Source: an uncultured Stenotrophomonas sp.
GTDB lineage: Bacteria > Pseudomonadota > Gammaproteobacteria > Xanthomonadales > Xanthomonadaceae
Direction: 5' to 3'
NCBI GenBank assembly: GCA_913775725.1
Contig: CAJYNG010000019.1
Span: 124,001-188,000, forward strand
Length of the DNA stretch: 64,000 bases
Each line of letters opens with the position of its first letter. Positions within the stretch are counted from its first letter, which is position 1. A model generated the notes under the pieces. That model saw nothing but the letters and a program-made list of their open reading frames with translations. It did no database searches and was not told the DNA's origin. The position numbers and the translations under genes are program-made. This document shows, piece by piece, positions 9,789 to 19,591 of the stretch.

Positions 9789-10337
9789 ATGGCGAAGACC
9801 AAGAGCACGACCAAGGCCAAGACCGGCAAGCAGAAGCTTGCAGCGGCGGCACCGTCGGCGCCGAACATCGATATCGGGATCACTCAGGGCGACCGCAAGA
9901 AGATCGCCGACGGCCTGTCGCGCTTCCAGGCCGATGCGTTCACGCTCTACCTGAAGACGCACAACTTCCACTGGAACGTGACCGGGTCGATGTTCAACTC
10001 GCTGCACACCATGTTCGAGACGCAGTACACCGAACAGTGGGCGGCACTGGACGACGTGGCCGAGCGCATCCGCGCGCTGGGCTTCAATGCCCCGGGCTCC
10101 TACCGGGAATTCGCTGCGCTGACCTCGATCGCCGAGGAACCGGGCCTGACCGACAGTGCGGACTGGCGTGAAATGGTACGCCAGTTGGTGGTCGCCAACG
10201 AAGCGGTCTGCCGTACGGCACGTGAAGTGCTGGACGTGGCGGCCAAGGGGGACGACGCCCCGACCGAGGATCTGATGACCCAGCGCCTGCAGACCCACGA
10301 GAAGTACGCCTGGATGCTGCGCTCGCTCCTCCAGTAA
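9789..10337 (+). CDS. dps: Dps-family DNA-binding ferritin-like protein
   Basis: The 182-residue product has the Dps/ferritin four-helix fold with the intersubunit ferroxidase residues in the conserved block HNFHWNVTG...LH..FE..Y followed by DDVAERIRALG. Dps proteins form dodecamers that oxidise Fe(II) with H2O2 and store iron, protecting DNA. The first ~25 residues are rich in Lys/Thr/Ala (MAKTKSTTKAKTGKQK), a basic tail of the type that lets Dps bind DNA directly. The preceding 86 bp shared with divergent hrpA is the only place for a promoter; I do not see a definite OxyR or Fur site there. A pair of large palindromic repeats follows the stop codon. Confidence 0.92.
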   Translation: MAKTKSTTKAKTGKQKLAAAAPSAPNIDIGITQGDRKKIADGLSRFQADAFTLYLKTHNFHWNVTGSMFNSLHTMFETQYTEQWAALDDVAERIRALGFNAPGSYREFAALTSIAEEPGLTDSADWREMVRQLVVANEAVCRTAREVLDVAAKGDDAPTEDLMTQRLQTHEKYAWMLRSLLQ

Positions 10338-10351
10338 GAGTTTGGGGGCTC

Positions 10352-10595
10352 GGCAGGGCTGCGCCCTGCACCCGCAGAGGCAACTGCAACGGCAACGGCC
10401 GGAGCAAAAGCTGGTTTCCTGTGGGTTGGCGGGGTGGGTCCGGTGGCAGGGGACGCCGTAAACCCGTCCTTGGGGGCTTGGCCGCGGCATCCATGCCGCG
10501 GACACCCCTGCCACCGGACCCACCCCGCCTTCGACAGATTTCCGCGATCTGCCGGAACAGCGTCCGCTCTGGTAGGTGTCGACCTTGGTCGACAC
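10352..10595 (+). repeat. Composite palindromic element, copy A
   Basis: This is an ordered set of modules. They are: a hairpin GCAGGGCTGCGCCCTGC (from 10353); a GCAAC-rich linker; a 25-bp perfect stem (left arm 10428-10452, right arm 10505-10529) enclosing an inner CCGCGGCATCC/ATGCCGCGG hairpin; a TTCGACAGATTTC spacer; and a GTAG-headed palindrome GTGTCGACCTTGGTCGACAC (10576-10595). Three other copies of the same order occur in the window (10624-10844 inverted, 30829-31060, 50108-50226). The 537-bp space 10338-10874 between dps and recQ holds only copies A and B and no credible gene. Confidence 0.85.
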
Positions 10596-10623
10596 GGATG
10601 AATTCATTCGATATCTGACAGAT

Positions 10624-10844
10624 GTGTCGACCAAGGTCGACACCCACCAACAGCCGCGGGAAACTGTCGAAGGTGGGGCGGTGTCGGATTGCGGGGTGTC
10701 AGCCGCATGGATGCGGCTGCCAAGCCCCCAAGGAGGGGTTCACGGCGTCCCCGCAATCCGACACCGCCCCGCCAACCCACGGATAGCCCGCTTTTGACCT
10801 TGACGTTGCCGTGGCTTGTAGCAGGTGCAGGGCGCAGCCCTGCC
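10624..10844 (-). repeat. Composite palindromic element, copy B (inverted)
   Basis: This copy carries the same modules as copy A but reads on the minus strand, so A and B form a head-to-head pair meeting around 10596-10623. Its long stem (arms 10672-10696 and 10749-10773, 24 of 25 paired) has a different sequence from copy A's, yet is self-complementary. The terminal hairpin GCAGGGCGCAGCCCTGC lies at 10827-10843. Confidence 0.85.
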
Positions 10845-10874
10845 GAGACTCCCCCACCGGGGTAAACTAACCGG

Positions 10875-12680
<1,806 letters not shown>

Positions 12681-12692
12681 CTGCGGCCCCCT

Positions 12693-12757
12693 GTAGAGCC
12701 GAGCCCACGCTCGGCTGCCTCTGCGCGAACAGCAGCCGAGCGTGGGCTCGGCTCTAC
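12693..12757. repeat. SMAG palindrome dimer
   Basis: GTAGAGCCGAGCCCACGCTC at the left and its near mirror GAGCGTGGGCTCGGCTCTAC at the right form two facing hairpins. The element is 12 bp after recQ and may end its transcript. Confidence 0.92.
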
Positions 12758-12833
12758 GCTGGTGCAGGTCCAACCTTGAACCGACCATTCAGCCGGAAGT
12801 GCATCCGCGCCCACTTGCAGCTAGATTAACGCC

Positions 12834-13214
12834 ATGTCCCTGGCCTCGACCCTGCTCCGTGTCGTGCTCATGCTCAGCCTGTTGCTCAACGGGCTGAACG
12901 CGGCCATGGCCAGCGGCCACGAGGAAATGGGCCGGATGGCCCACGCGGTAGCCGCCCTTGATGGCGGCGATGCCGACTGCCACCACCACGCCTCCATGCA
13001 GGCCGACCAGGCCCCGCAGACCAAGGCCCCCGCCCACGACGCCCACTGCCAGATCAAGGACTGCGTGCGCAGCTGCGCCCAGCACCCGCTGCTGGTGGTG
13101 CAGCCGTTGCCGTACCCGGCCGGCCCAGCACTGTCGCTGGCCCCGCAGCCGATGCCGGCCACTGGCCGTCCGGCGCCGCCGCTGCCGCCGATCTCCCGCC
13201 CTCCCATCGCCTGA
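12834..13214 (+). CDS. copL: CopL-family copper-responsive leader protein
   Basis: This 126-residue protein has a hydrophobic signal segment (about 8-26) followed by a His/Cys/Met-rich stretch (DADCHHHASMQ; HDAHCQIKDCVRSCAQH) and a Pro-rich tail. Its position directly before copA and copB matches CopL of Xanthomonas, a small protein needed for copper-induced expression of copAB. The metal-ligand content fits copper sensing or binding in the periplasm. How the signal reaches transcription is not resolved in the family. Start ATG 12834 has a -10-like TAGATT just upstream (12822-12827). Confidence 0.85.
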   Translation: MSLASTLLRVVLMLSLLLNGLNAAMASGHEEMGRMAHAVAALDGGDADCHHHASMQADQAPQTKAPAHDAHCQIKDCVRSCAQHPLLVVQPLPYPAGPALSLAPQPMPATGRPAPPLPPISRPPIA

Positions 13215-13289
13215 TTCCACACGCACCGTGCGCCCTGCGCACCGTAGCCGGCCACCTGCCGGCGTCTTTACGTGTCTGGAGTCACCACC

Positions 13290-15098
13290 ATGAATACCCG
13301 TAATCCCCCCGGCCCGGGCGCTCTGCCCATGCCGTCGCGCCGCCTGTTCGTACAAGGCCTGGCCGCCGGTGGCGTGGTTGCCGGCATCGCCGCTGTCGGC
13401 GTGCCGCAGCGCGCGCTCGCCGCCGCCACGGCCGCCCCGCGCCTGGCCGGCGCCCCCGCCGTGCTCAGCGACACCCGCATCGAACTGGCCATCGGCGAAT
13501 CGCTGGCCAATTTCACCGGCCGCACCCGCCCCGCTATCACGGTCAATGGATCGCTGCCGGCCCCGATCCTGCGCTGGCGCGAAGGCCAGACCGTGGACCT
13601 GTTCGTGCGCAATACGCTGCAACGCCACCCGACCTCGATCCACTGGCACGGCATTCTGCTGCCAGCCAACATGGACGGCGTGCCCGGGCTGAGCTTCAAC
13701 GGCATCGGCCCCGGCGAGACCTACCACTACCACTTCGAACTGAAGCAGTCGGGCACCTACTGGTACCACAGCCACTCGATGTTCCAGGAGCAGGCAGGCC
13801 TGTACGGTGCACTGATCATCGATCCGGCCGAACCGGCGCCGTACCACCACGACCGCGAGCACGTGATCATGCTGTCCGACTGGACCGACATGGACCCGGG
13901 CGCGCTGTTCCGCCGCATGAAGAAGCTTGCCGAGCACGACAACTACTACAAGCGCACGCTGCCCGACTTCCTGCGTGACGTGAAGCGCGACGGCTGGTCG
14001 TCCGCGCTGTCCGACCGCGGCATGTGGGGCCGGATGCGGATGACGCCGACCGACATCTCCGACATCAACGCGCATACCTACACCTACCTGATGAACGGCA
14101 CCGCCCCGGCCGGCAACTGGACCGGCCTGTTCCGCAGCGGCGAAAAGGTGCTGCTGCGCTTCATCAATGGCGGGTCGATGACCTATTTCGACGTGCGCAT
14201 CCCCGGTTTGAAGATGACCGTGGTCGCCGCTGACGGCCAGTACATCCACCCGGTCAGCATCGACGAATTCCGCATTGCTCCCGCCGAAACCTACGACGTG
14301 CTGGTCGAACCCACCGGCCAGGACGCCTTCACGATCTTCTGCCAGGACATGGGCCGCACCGGCTACGCCGCCGGAACACTGGCCGTTCGCCATGGCCTGC
14401 AGGCACCGATTCCCGCGCGCGACCCACGCCCGTTGCTGACGATGAGCGACATGGGGCACGACATGGGCAGTGGTGGCCACGGTGGCCACGACATGGCCGC
14501 GATGAAGGGCATGGAAGGCGGATGCGGCGCCAGCATGGGCCACGGCGCGCACGGCGGCGATACCGCCAGCAAGGCACCGAAGCATCCGGCCAGCGAACGC
14601 AACAACCCGCTGGTGGACATGCAGAGTTCGGCCACCGAACCGAAGCTGGACGACCCCGGCATCGGCCTGCGCGACAACGGCCGCCAGGTGCTGACCTACG
14701 GCGCGATGCGCAGCCTGTTCGAGGATCCTGATGGCCGCGAGCCGAGCCGCGAGATCGAGCTGCACCTGACCGGTCACATGGAGAAATTCTCCTGGTCGTT
14801 CGATGGCGTCCCGTTTGCCAGCGCTGAACCGCTGCGGCTGAACTACGGCGAGCGCATGCGCATCGTGCTGGTCAACGACACCATGATGCAGCACCCGATC
14901 CACCTGCACGGCGTGTGGAGCGATCTGGAAAACGCCCAGGGCGAGTTCCAGCTGCGCAAGCACACCATCGACATGCCGCCCGGCACGCGCCGCAGCTACC
15001 GCGTGCGCGCCGATGCACTCGGCCGCTGGGCCTACCACTGCCATCTGCTGTACCACATGGAAGCGGGCATGATGCGCGAAGTGAGGATCGAAGAATGA
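13290..15098 (+). CDS. copA: CopA, periplasmic multicopper oxidase
   Basis: CopA is a Tat-exported multicopper oxidase that binds copper and oxidises Cu(I) in the periplasm. The 602-residue protein begins with a twin-arginine signal (SRRLFVQG, about 16-23). It has all four copper-ligand motifs: HWHG, WYHSHS, HPIHLHG and HCHLLYHMEAGM. Between the second and third cupredoxin domains lies a Met/His/Gly-rich insert with repeated GHDM/MKGM motifs (about 385-430), typical of CopA. ATG 13290 is chosen over an in-frame GTG at 13272 because GGAG lies about 9 bases before it. copB follows with a 4-bp ATGA overlap, so the two are translationally coupled. Confidence 0.96.
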   Translation: MNTRNPPGPGALPMPSRRLFVQGLAAGGVVAGIAAVGVPQRALAAATAAPRLAGAPAVLSDTRIELAIGESLANFTGRTRPAITVNGSLPAPILRWREGQTVDLFVRNTLQRHPTSIHWHGILLPANMDGVPGLSFNGIGPGETYHYHFELKQSGTYWYHSHSMFQEQAGLYGALIIDPAEPAPYHHDREHVIMLSDWTDMDPGALFRRMKKLAEHDNYYKRTLPDFLRDVKRDGWSSALSDRGMWGRMRMTPTDISDINAHTYTYLMNGTAPAGNWTGLFRSGEKVLLRFINGGSMTYFDVRIPGLKMTVVAADGQYIHPVSIDEFRIAPAETYDVLVEPTGQDAFTIFCQDMGRTGYAAGTLAVRHGLQAPIPARDPRPLLTMSDMGHDMGSGGHGGHDMAAMKGMEGGCGASMGHGAHGGDTASKAPKHPASERNNPLVDMQSSATEPKLDDPGIGLRDNGRQVLTYGAMRSLFEDPDGREPSREIELHLTGHMEKFSWSFDGVPFASAEPLRLNYGERMRIVLVNDTMMQHPIHLHGVWSDLENAQGEFQLRKHTIDMPPGTRRSYRVRADALGRWAYHCHLLYHMEAGMMREVRIEE

Positions 15099-16045
15099 GC
15101 CGCTCACTGCTTTCCCCCAGCCTGCTGGCCCTGGGCTTGGCCGCCGCATTGCCGGTGTTCGCGCAGTCGCACGCGGGCCATGACATGGGCGCGATGAACG
15201 CGCCTGCGAAGGCCGCGAAGACCCCGGCCGAACCGGTCGATCATTCGAAGATGGATCACTCGAAGATGGACATGAGTGCGGCGGATCACGCCGGCATGGA
15301 CCATTCGGCGATGGGACACGGCACGCCCGCACCGACCGAACCACTCGAACCGATCCCGGTGCCTACCGATGCCGACCGTGCCGCTGCATTCCCGCCCATC
15401 GCCCACGGTGCGATGGAGCATGCGCCGGAGATCAACAGCCTGCTGCTGATCGACCGGCTTGAGCATTGGGATGGCAAGAGCAGCAACGGCCAGGCCTGGG
15501 AGGCCACCGGCTGGATCGGCGGCAACATCAACCGCCTGTGGCTGCGCACCGATGGCGAACGCAGCCGCGGCCGCACCGAATCATCGTCGCTGGAAGCACT
15601 GTATGGCCGCAGCGTGTCGCCGTGGTGGGACGTGCTGGTCGGTGTGCGCCAGGACTTCCGGCCGGCCGACTCGCGCACGTGGGCGGCCGTCGGCATCCAG
15701 GGCCTGGCACCGTACAAGTTCGAGAGCTCGGCCACGCTGTACATGGGCTCCGGCGGCCAGGTGCTGGCCAAGGCCGAGGTCGAGTACGACGTGCTGCTGA
15801 CCAACCGTTTGATCCTGCAGCCGCTGCTGGAAGCCACCGTCGCGGCCAAGGATGAACCGGAGTACGGCATCGGTCGCGGACTGAACAAGGTCGAAGCCGG
15901 GCTGCGCCTGCGCTATGAGTTCAGCCGTCGCTTCGCGCCGTACGTCGGCATCAGCCACGAGCGCACGTTTGGCGACACCGCCGACTATGCCGGTGACCAC
16001 GCGCGCGACACGCGTTGGGTGGCGGGCGTGCGCGTGTGGTTCTGA
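15095..16045 (+). CDS. copB: CopB, outer-membrane copper resistance protein
   Basis: The 316-residue product has a signal peptide (about 1-23). A metal-binding segment with repeats of HSKMDHSKMDM and AGMDHSAMGH follows, then a C-terminal beta-barrel (about 110-316) with alternating aromatic strands ending in VWF, as expected of an outer-membrane protein. In the Cop system CopB acts with CopA to sequester or move copper across the outer membrane. Start ATG 15095 overlaps the copA stop. Confidence 0.95.
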   Translation: MSRSLLSPSLLALGLAAALPVFAQSHAGHDMGAMNAPAKAAKTPAEPVDHSKMDHSKMDMSAADHAGMDHSAMGHGTPAPTEPLEPIPVPTDADRAAAFPPIAHGAMEHAPEINSLLLIDRLEHWDGKSSNGQAWEATGWIGGNINRLWLRTDGERSRGRTESSSLEALYGRSVSPWWDVLVGVRQDFRPADSRTWAAVGIQGLAPYKFESSATLYMGSGGQVLAKAEVEYDVLLTNRLILQPLLEATVAAKDEPEYGIGRGLNKVEAGLRLRYEFSRRFAPYVGISHERTFGDTADYAGDHARDTRWVAGVRVWF

Positions 16046-16126
16046 GCAGCGGTTCGTGAGCAATGGCCAGCCCCGGCAGCCGCCGGGGCCGGCTACACTG
16101 CGCCACGCTCCATTGCAGGCACCGCC

Positions 16127-16639
16127 ATGTCGTTGCAGATCCGCCGCGCCACCCTTGCCGATGTCGACGCCCTGTCGGCCATCGCGATCGCCACCTACAA
16201 CGAAACCTGGGGCGATTCCTATCCACCGCAGGAGCTGCACGATTTCCTGCAGGACCACTACAGCAGCGAACCGCAGCGCATCGAACTGTCCGATCCACGC
16301 AGTGCCATCTGGCTGCTGATGGACGGTGACGCGGTGGTCGGCTATCTGGCCGCCGGTGCCAATACCCTGCCGCACACGGATGCACGCGAGGGCGACATCG
16401 AACTGAAGCGGTTCTACATCCTGGCCGCACACCAGAACGGCGGCCATGGTGCACGCCTGATGGATGCGTTCATGGCCTGGCTGGACCAGCCGCAGCGCCG
16501 CACCCTGTGGGTGGGCGTGTGGGAAGAGAATTTCGGTGCGCAACGCTTCTACGCGCGCTATGGCTGCAGCAAGGTCGGCGAGTACGACTTCATCGTCGGC
16601 GACACGCATGACCGCGAGTTCATCCTGCGGCGGCCGTGA
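16127..16639 (+). CDS. GNAT-family N-acetyltransferase (copy 1)
   Basis: This is a single GNAT domain of 170 residues: N-terminal IRRATLADVDAL strand-helix, a central GDIELKRFYI beta-4 strand, a coenzyme A loop at HQNGGHGARLM, and a C-terminal ENFGAQRFYARYG motif. It resembles stand-alone acetyltransferases acting on small amines or N termini; substrate unknown. A TACACT -10-like hexamer stands at 16094-16099. It is clearly paralogous to the gene at 35977-36498. Confidence 0.88.
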   Translation: MSLQIRRATLADVDALSAIAIATYNETWGDSYPPQELHDFLQDHYSSEPQRIELSDPRSAIWLLMDGDAVVGYLAAGANTLPHTDAREGDIELKRFYILAAHQNGGHGARLMDAFMAWLDQPQRRTLWVGVWEENFGAQRFYARYGCSKVGEYDFIVGDTHDREFILRRP

Positions 16640-16652
16640 TCACGCGCTCCAT

Positions 16653-16714
16653 GTAGAGTCGAGCCATGCTCGACTATGGCCTGCAACATCCAGTCGAGCA
16701 TGGCTCGACGCTAC
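16653..16714. repeat. SMAG palindrome dimer, GTCGAGC subtype
   Basis: GTAGAGTCGAGCCATGCTCG and the facing GTCGAGCATGGCTCGACGCTAC have the SMAG layout with a stem sequence different from the GCCGAGC subtype. The dimer lies between convergent genes. Confidence 0.9.
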
Positions 16715-16717
16715 AAA

Positions 16718-17032
16718 CTAGAAATCGAACAACTCCGACAGGAAGCTGTCCTTCTTCTTTTTCTTGTAGCCGTGTCCCCGGTTGTCCTCGTAGCGCTGGC
16801 CGAGGTGGCGGGTATCACGGTGCATCACCGGTGGCGGCGCGGACGCCGGCTGAGCCTGCACGGGCGCTGGCGGCGGCACGGCCGCACCGGCACCCGCGCG
16901 TTCGATGATCTTGTCCAGTTCACCACGATCCAGCCAGACACCACGGCAGCCGGGGCAATAGTCGATCTCGATGCCATGGCGTTCGGCCATCTGCAGGGTC
17001 TGGGTCTTGCACACGGGGCACAGCATCGGCAT
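16718..17032 (-). CDS. Zinc-ribbon (TFIIB-type) protein
   Basis: The 104-residue protein starts with a four-cysteine zinc ribbon (C5, C8, C26, C29: CPVC...CPGC) followed by RGVWLDRGELDKI, the signature of the zf-TFIIB family of small bacterial proteins. A Pro/Ala linker and a lysine-rich C terminus (YKKKKKDSFLSELFDF) follow. Function unknown in the family; the basic tail may bind nucleic acid. ATG 17032 gives the N terminus MPMLCPVC. A longer in-frame reading to 17299 overlaps the divergent protease gene and is unlikely. Confidence 0.85.
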   Translation of the reverse strand: MPMLCPVCKTQTLQMAERHGIEIDYCPGCRGVWLDRGELDKIIERAGAGAAVPPPAPVQAQPASAPPPVMHRDTRHLGQRYEDNRGHGYKKKKKDSFLSELFDF

Positions 17033-17174
17033 TGCTCCTGTCGGTCTGGCATCGACTGTACCTGCCCTGTGATGACTGTGCGGCAACGCATGACCGATGG
17101 CACAGGGACTTCCGGCGCGTGCCCGTGCCGCGGCAGTCACACACACTGACCCCTGTTCCGCAGGGAGTGCGTAC

Positions 17175-17942
17175 ATGACCGTGTTGTCCCGCCTGCCCGC
17201 CGCCATGCGCCTGTTGCTGGTCGTGCTGGGCGTCGGCCTCGGCCTGAACCTGCGTGATATCGCCGCGGCCATCGGCACACCGATTCCCGCACCGCCCATC
17301 CCCTATGGCGGCAGCCTGTTGGACAACACGCTGGCGGTACTGGTGGCACTGCTGCTGGCCGCGCTGCTGCGGCCCCGTGGCATGAGCCTGCTGGCCAGCC
17401 TCGGGCTGCGTGGAAATGGCCGGAGCGGCCCGATGTGGGTGCTGCTGGCCAGCCTGCCCTGCTGGCTGGGCCTGGCGCTGCTCGGCACGCCGAACACCGC
17501 GCTGACCGCGTTGGATGCCACGATGCTGGCGGTGCTGTTCCCGCTGGCCGAGGAAGTGCTGTTCCGCGGCCTCGGCTTCGCGCTGCTGGTGAAGATCATG
17601 CGCGGCCCGTGGGCCCTGCTCGCGCTGCCTCAGGCGCTGCTGTTCGGCTGGGTGCACTGGCTGGGTTTCGGCGGCTTCGACGGCGGCGGCACCGCCCTGT
17701 TCGTCGGCGCGGTGATCGCACTGGGCGGCTTCATCTTCGCCTGGCTCGACCACCTCGACGGTGACACCCTGTGGTGCGGCCTGGTCCTGCACGTTTCGAT
17801 GAACCTGGCCTGGAATGTGTTCAGCCTTGATGACGCCGTTGCACTGGGCTGGCAGGCCACCGGTCTGCGCATCGGCACCGCCCTGCTCGCGGTCGCGATC
17901 CTGGCCTGGCACATGCGCCGCAGGCGCCAGACGCGGTTGTAA
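17175..17942 (+). CDS. CPBP-family intramembrane metalloprotease
   Basis: This is a 255-residue multi-spanning membrane protein with about seven hydrophobic segments and the CAAX-protease/bacteriocin-processing (Abi) motifs: EEVLFRG (E126, E127), a His on the next helix (FGWVHW, H161) and LHVSMNLAWN. These glutamates and histidines bind the catalytic metal within the membrane. Members process prenylated proteins, anti-sigma factors or bacteriocins; the target here is unknown. Start ATG 17175 follows AGGGAG at 17162-17167. Confidence 0.85.
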   Translation: MTVLSRLPAAMRLLLVVLGVGLGLNLRDIAAAIGTPIPAPPIPYGGSLLDNTLAVLVALLLAALLRPRGMSLLASLGLRGNGRSGPMWVLLASLPCWLGLALLGTPNTALTALDATMLAVLFPLAEEVLFRGLGFALLVKIMRGPWALLALPQALLFGWVHWLGFGGFDGGGTALFVGAVIALGGFIFAWLDHLDGDTLWCGLVLHVSMNLAWNVFSLDDAVALGWQATGLRIGTALLAVAILAWHMRRRRQTRL

Positions 17943-18036
17943 CGCCCACTTAGCTTGCCGTGCACGCCAGGATCACTACCGGCTTGCGCATACTTGCGCG
18001 CCTTTCGCTCCCCCTGTTGTCCGGAGTTGCCGCGTC

Positions 18037-18462
18037 ATGTTGCTGTCCAAGCGCTTTGTGGAACCGCGCGTCCTGCTGATCGAGGACGCCGAGGAAACCC
18101 AGGAACTCAGTCGCCTCGCCCTCGAAAGCCAGGCCTGCCAGGTCACCGCTGTCAGCAGCGCCGAGGCCGCACTGGGCCTGCTCAACGCCGGCGAACCATT
18201 CGACCTGCTGTTCACCGACGTCTGCCTGGGCGGCATCAGCGGCATCGAAACTGCCAACCGCGTGCGCGAGCACCTGCCGCAGCTGCCGATCCTGGTCACC
18301 TCCGGCATGGACCAGCACCGCGTGCTGCCGCAGCTGCGCGCCGGCATCCACTTCCTGCCCAAGCCGTACAGCATGAGCGAGCTGCTCGATGCCATCCGCC
18401 TGTGCTTCCGTCATGCAGCGGATGCCACGTTGATACCGCCGCCGCAGGCCAGCGCGGCCTGA
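18037..18462 (+). CDS. Stand-alone CheY-like response regulator receiver
   Basis: This is a single receiver domain of 141 residues with the acidic pair E16/D17, phosphoacceptor D61 (LLFTDVCLGG), conserved TSG (T88-S89) and K109 (LPKPYS). No output domain follows. It would act by protein-protein interaction or as a phosphate sink. No histidine kinase is adjacent, so the partner is elsewhere. ATG 18037 follows CCGGAG by about 10 bases. Confidence 0.88.
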   Translation: MLLSKRFVEPRVLLIEDAEETQELSRLALESQACQVTAVSSAEAALGLLNAGEPFDLLFTDVCLGGISGIETANRVREHLPQLPILVTSGMDQHRVLPQLRAGIHFLPKPYSMSELLDAIRLCFRHAADATLIPPPQASAA

Positions 18463-18470
18463 GGCAATCT

Positions 18471-18560
18471 TCCACGCATGGCGTGGATTACTGATTCCGT
18501 TTCTCATCGGCGTGGATCTACGTCAACAACCCCGGTCGATCCACGCCATGCGTGGATTGA
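18471..18560. repeat. Palindromic repeats of the ATCCACGC subtype (SMAG-like)
   Basis: TCCACGCATGGCGTGGATTAC (positions 18480-18500 approximately) and ATCCACGCCATGCGTGGATT (18539-18558) are mirror copies, with a partial copy GGCGTGGATCTAC between. The TAC/CTAC ends correspond to the GTAG head read on the other strand. The group lies between convergent genes. Confidence 0.75.
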
Positions 18561-18568
18561 ACCTGCGA

Positions 18569-19507
18569 TCAACCGCTGCTGTACGGCCCGCTGCCCGGGA
18601 ACATCTTCAGCAACGCGCGGGTGATCATGTCCGGGTAGACCGTGAAGTGGTCCTCGTCATCGATCACCATGTTCTCCACTTTCAGCGAATGCCCGCTGGC
18701 GCGTAGCTGCTCGGCGAATTCGGCGTTGTGGCGCAGCATGTCGTTGCGGGTGGAATAGCGCGGTTCGGGCTTGACCGTCTCGAAGCTGCCGACTGACAGC
18801 ACCACCGTGGTCGGCTGCGTAGGCGCCGTGGCCTCGGCCTGCAGGCGCGGCACAAGGTGGTTGTCGAACCACAGCGACGGGCTGGACAGGATGTAGGTAC
18901 GGAACATGTCCGGGCGCGTGGTCAGCACATAGGCACCGAACAGGCCGCCATAGGAATGGCCGGCATAGGCGCGTCGCGCCGGATCGGTGCGGTAACGTGC
19001 ATCGATCATCGGCAGCACGTGCTCGGCGAGGAAATCGCGGTAATGTGCGGCGCCGCCATAGCTGACGTCGTCGCTGTAGTCACGCGGATCGGTGCGCGCG
19101 GGATTGCTGGGGGTGTAGTCACGCGAGCGGCTCTGCTTCGAAGTCAAACCCTCCTGCGGCGGCAGCCCGACCAGGATGAAATCCTCGATGTTGACGCCCT
19201 TCTGCCCGACCATGTTGCGCACGCTGCGCACCAGCGGGAAGCTGTACAACGCATCGGTCACGTACAGCACCGGATAGCGCTTTTCCGGATGTGCGGCGTA
19301 GTCGGCCGGCAGTGCCACCCAGACCGGGTAGTCGCGCCCCACCGGGTCATGCACGCGCAGCGCTTCGGTGTCCGGCAGCACCACGCCCGGTACGGCAGTT
19401 GCCGCGCCTTCCTTCGCGTCACTCTGCGTTGCCGGTGGTGCCACCGACATCGCACAGCCACTCACGGCCAGGCAGGCCGCCACACTCCATCCACGCACAC
19501 GCTGCAT
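18569..19507 (-). CDS. Lipoprotein esterase (esterase D / IroE-like fold)
   Basis: This 312-residue alpha/beta hydrolase has a type II signal with lipobox VSGC (C18), so it is probably a lipoprotein. The nucleophile elbow is AGHSYGG (S185), and the late DDEDHFTVYP segment supplies the likely catalytic His. The sequence layout (DYPVWVALPADY, YPVLYVTDA, SPSLWF) is that of the putative-esterase family PF00756, which includes siderophore esterases IroE/Fes and S-formylglutathione hydrolase-like enzymes. A second member lies 84 bp upstream on the same strand. Substrate not identifiable from sequence. Confidence 0.85.
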   Translation of the reverse strand: MQRVRGWSVAACLAVSGCAMSVAPPATQSDAKEGAATAVPGVVLPDTEALRVHDPVGRDYPVWVALPADYAAHPEKRYPVLYVTDALYSFPLVRSVRNMVGQKGVNIEDFILVGLPPQEGLTSKQSRSRDYTPSNPARTDPRDYSDDVSYGGAAHYRDFLAEHVLPMIDARYRTDPARRAYAGHSYGGLFGAYVLTTRPDMFRTYILSSPSLWFDNHLVPRLQAEATAPTQPTTVVLSVGSFETVKPEPRYSTRNDMLRHNAEFAEQLRASGHSLKVENMVIDDEDHFTVYPDMITRALLKMFPGSGPYSSG

Positions 19508-19591
19508 CCACGCTCTCCCGTTGCGGGCGGCGCACCCGGGTGGCGCCGCTACCGCATCCTCACATGGCGTGTCGTGCAGCGCTACGCCGGA

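Noticed and set aside
10576-10797. Short frames reading through the composite repeats (MSTLVDT..., similar peptides at 30.8-31.1 kb)
   Set aside because: The peptide similarity between loci follows from DNA repeat homology. There is no ribosome site, and the stem pairing explains the conservation better than protein coding.
12789-15344. An 851-codon minus-strand frame across copL and copA
   Set aside because: It is antisense to proteins with complete copper motifs; composition is typical of a shadow frame.
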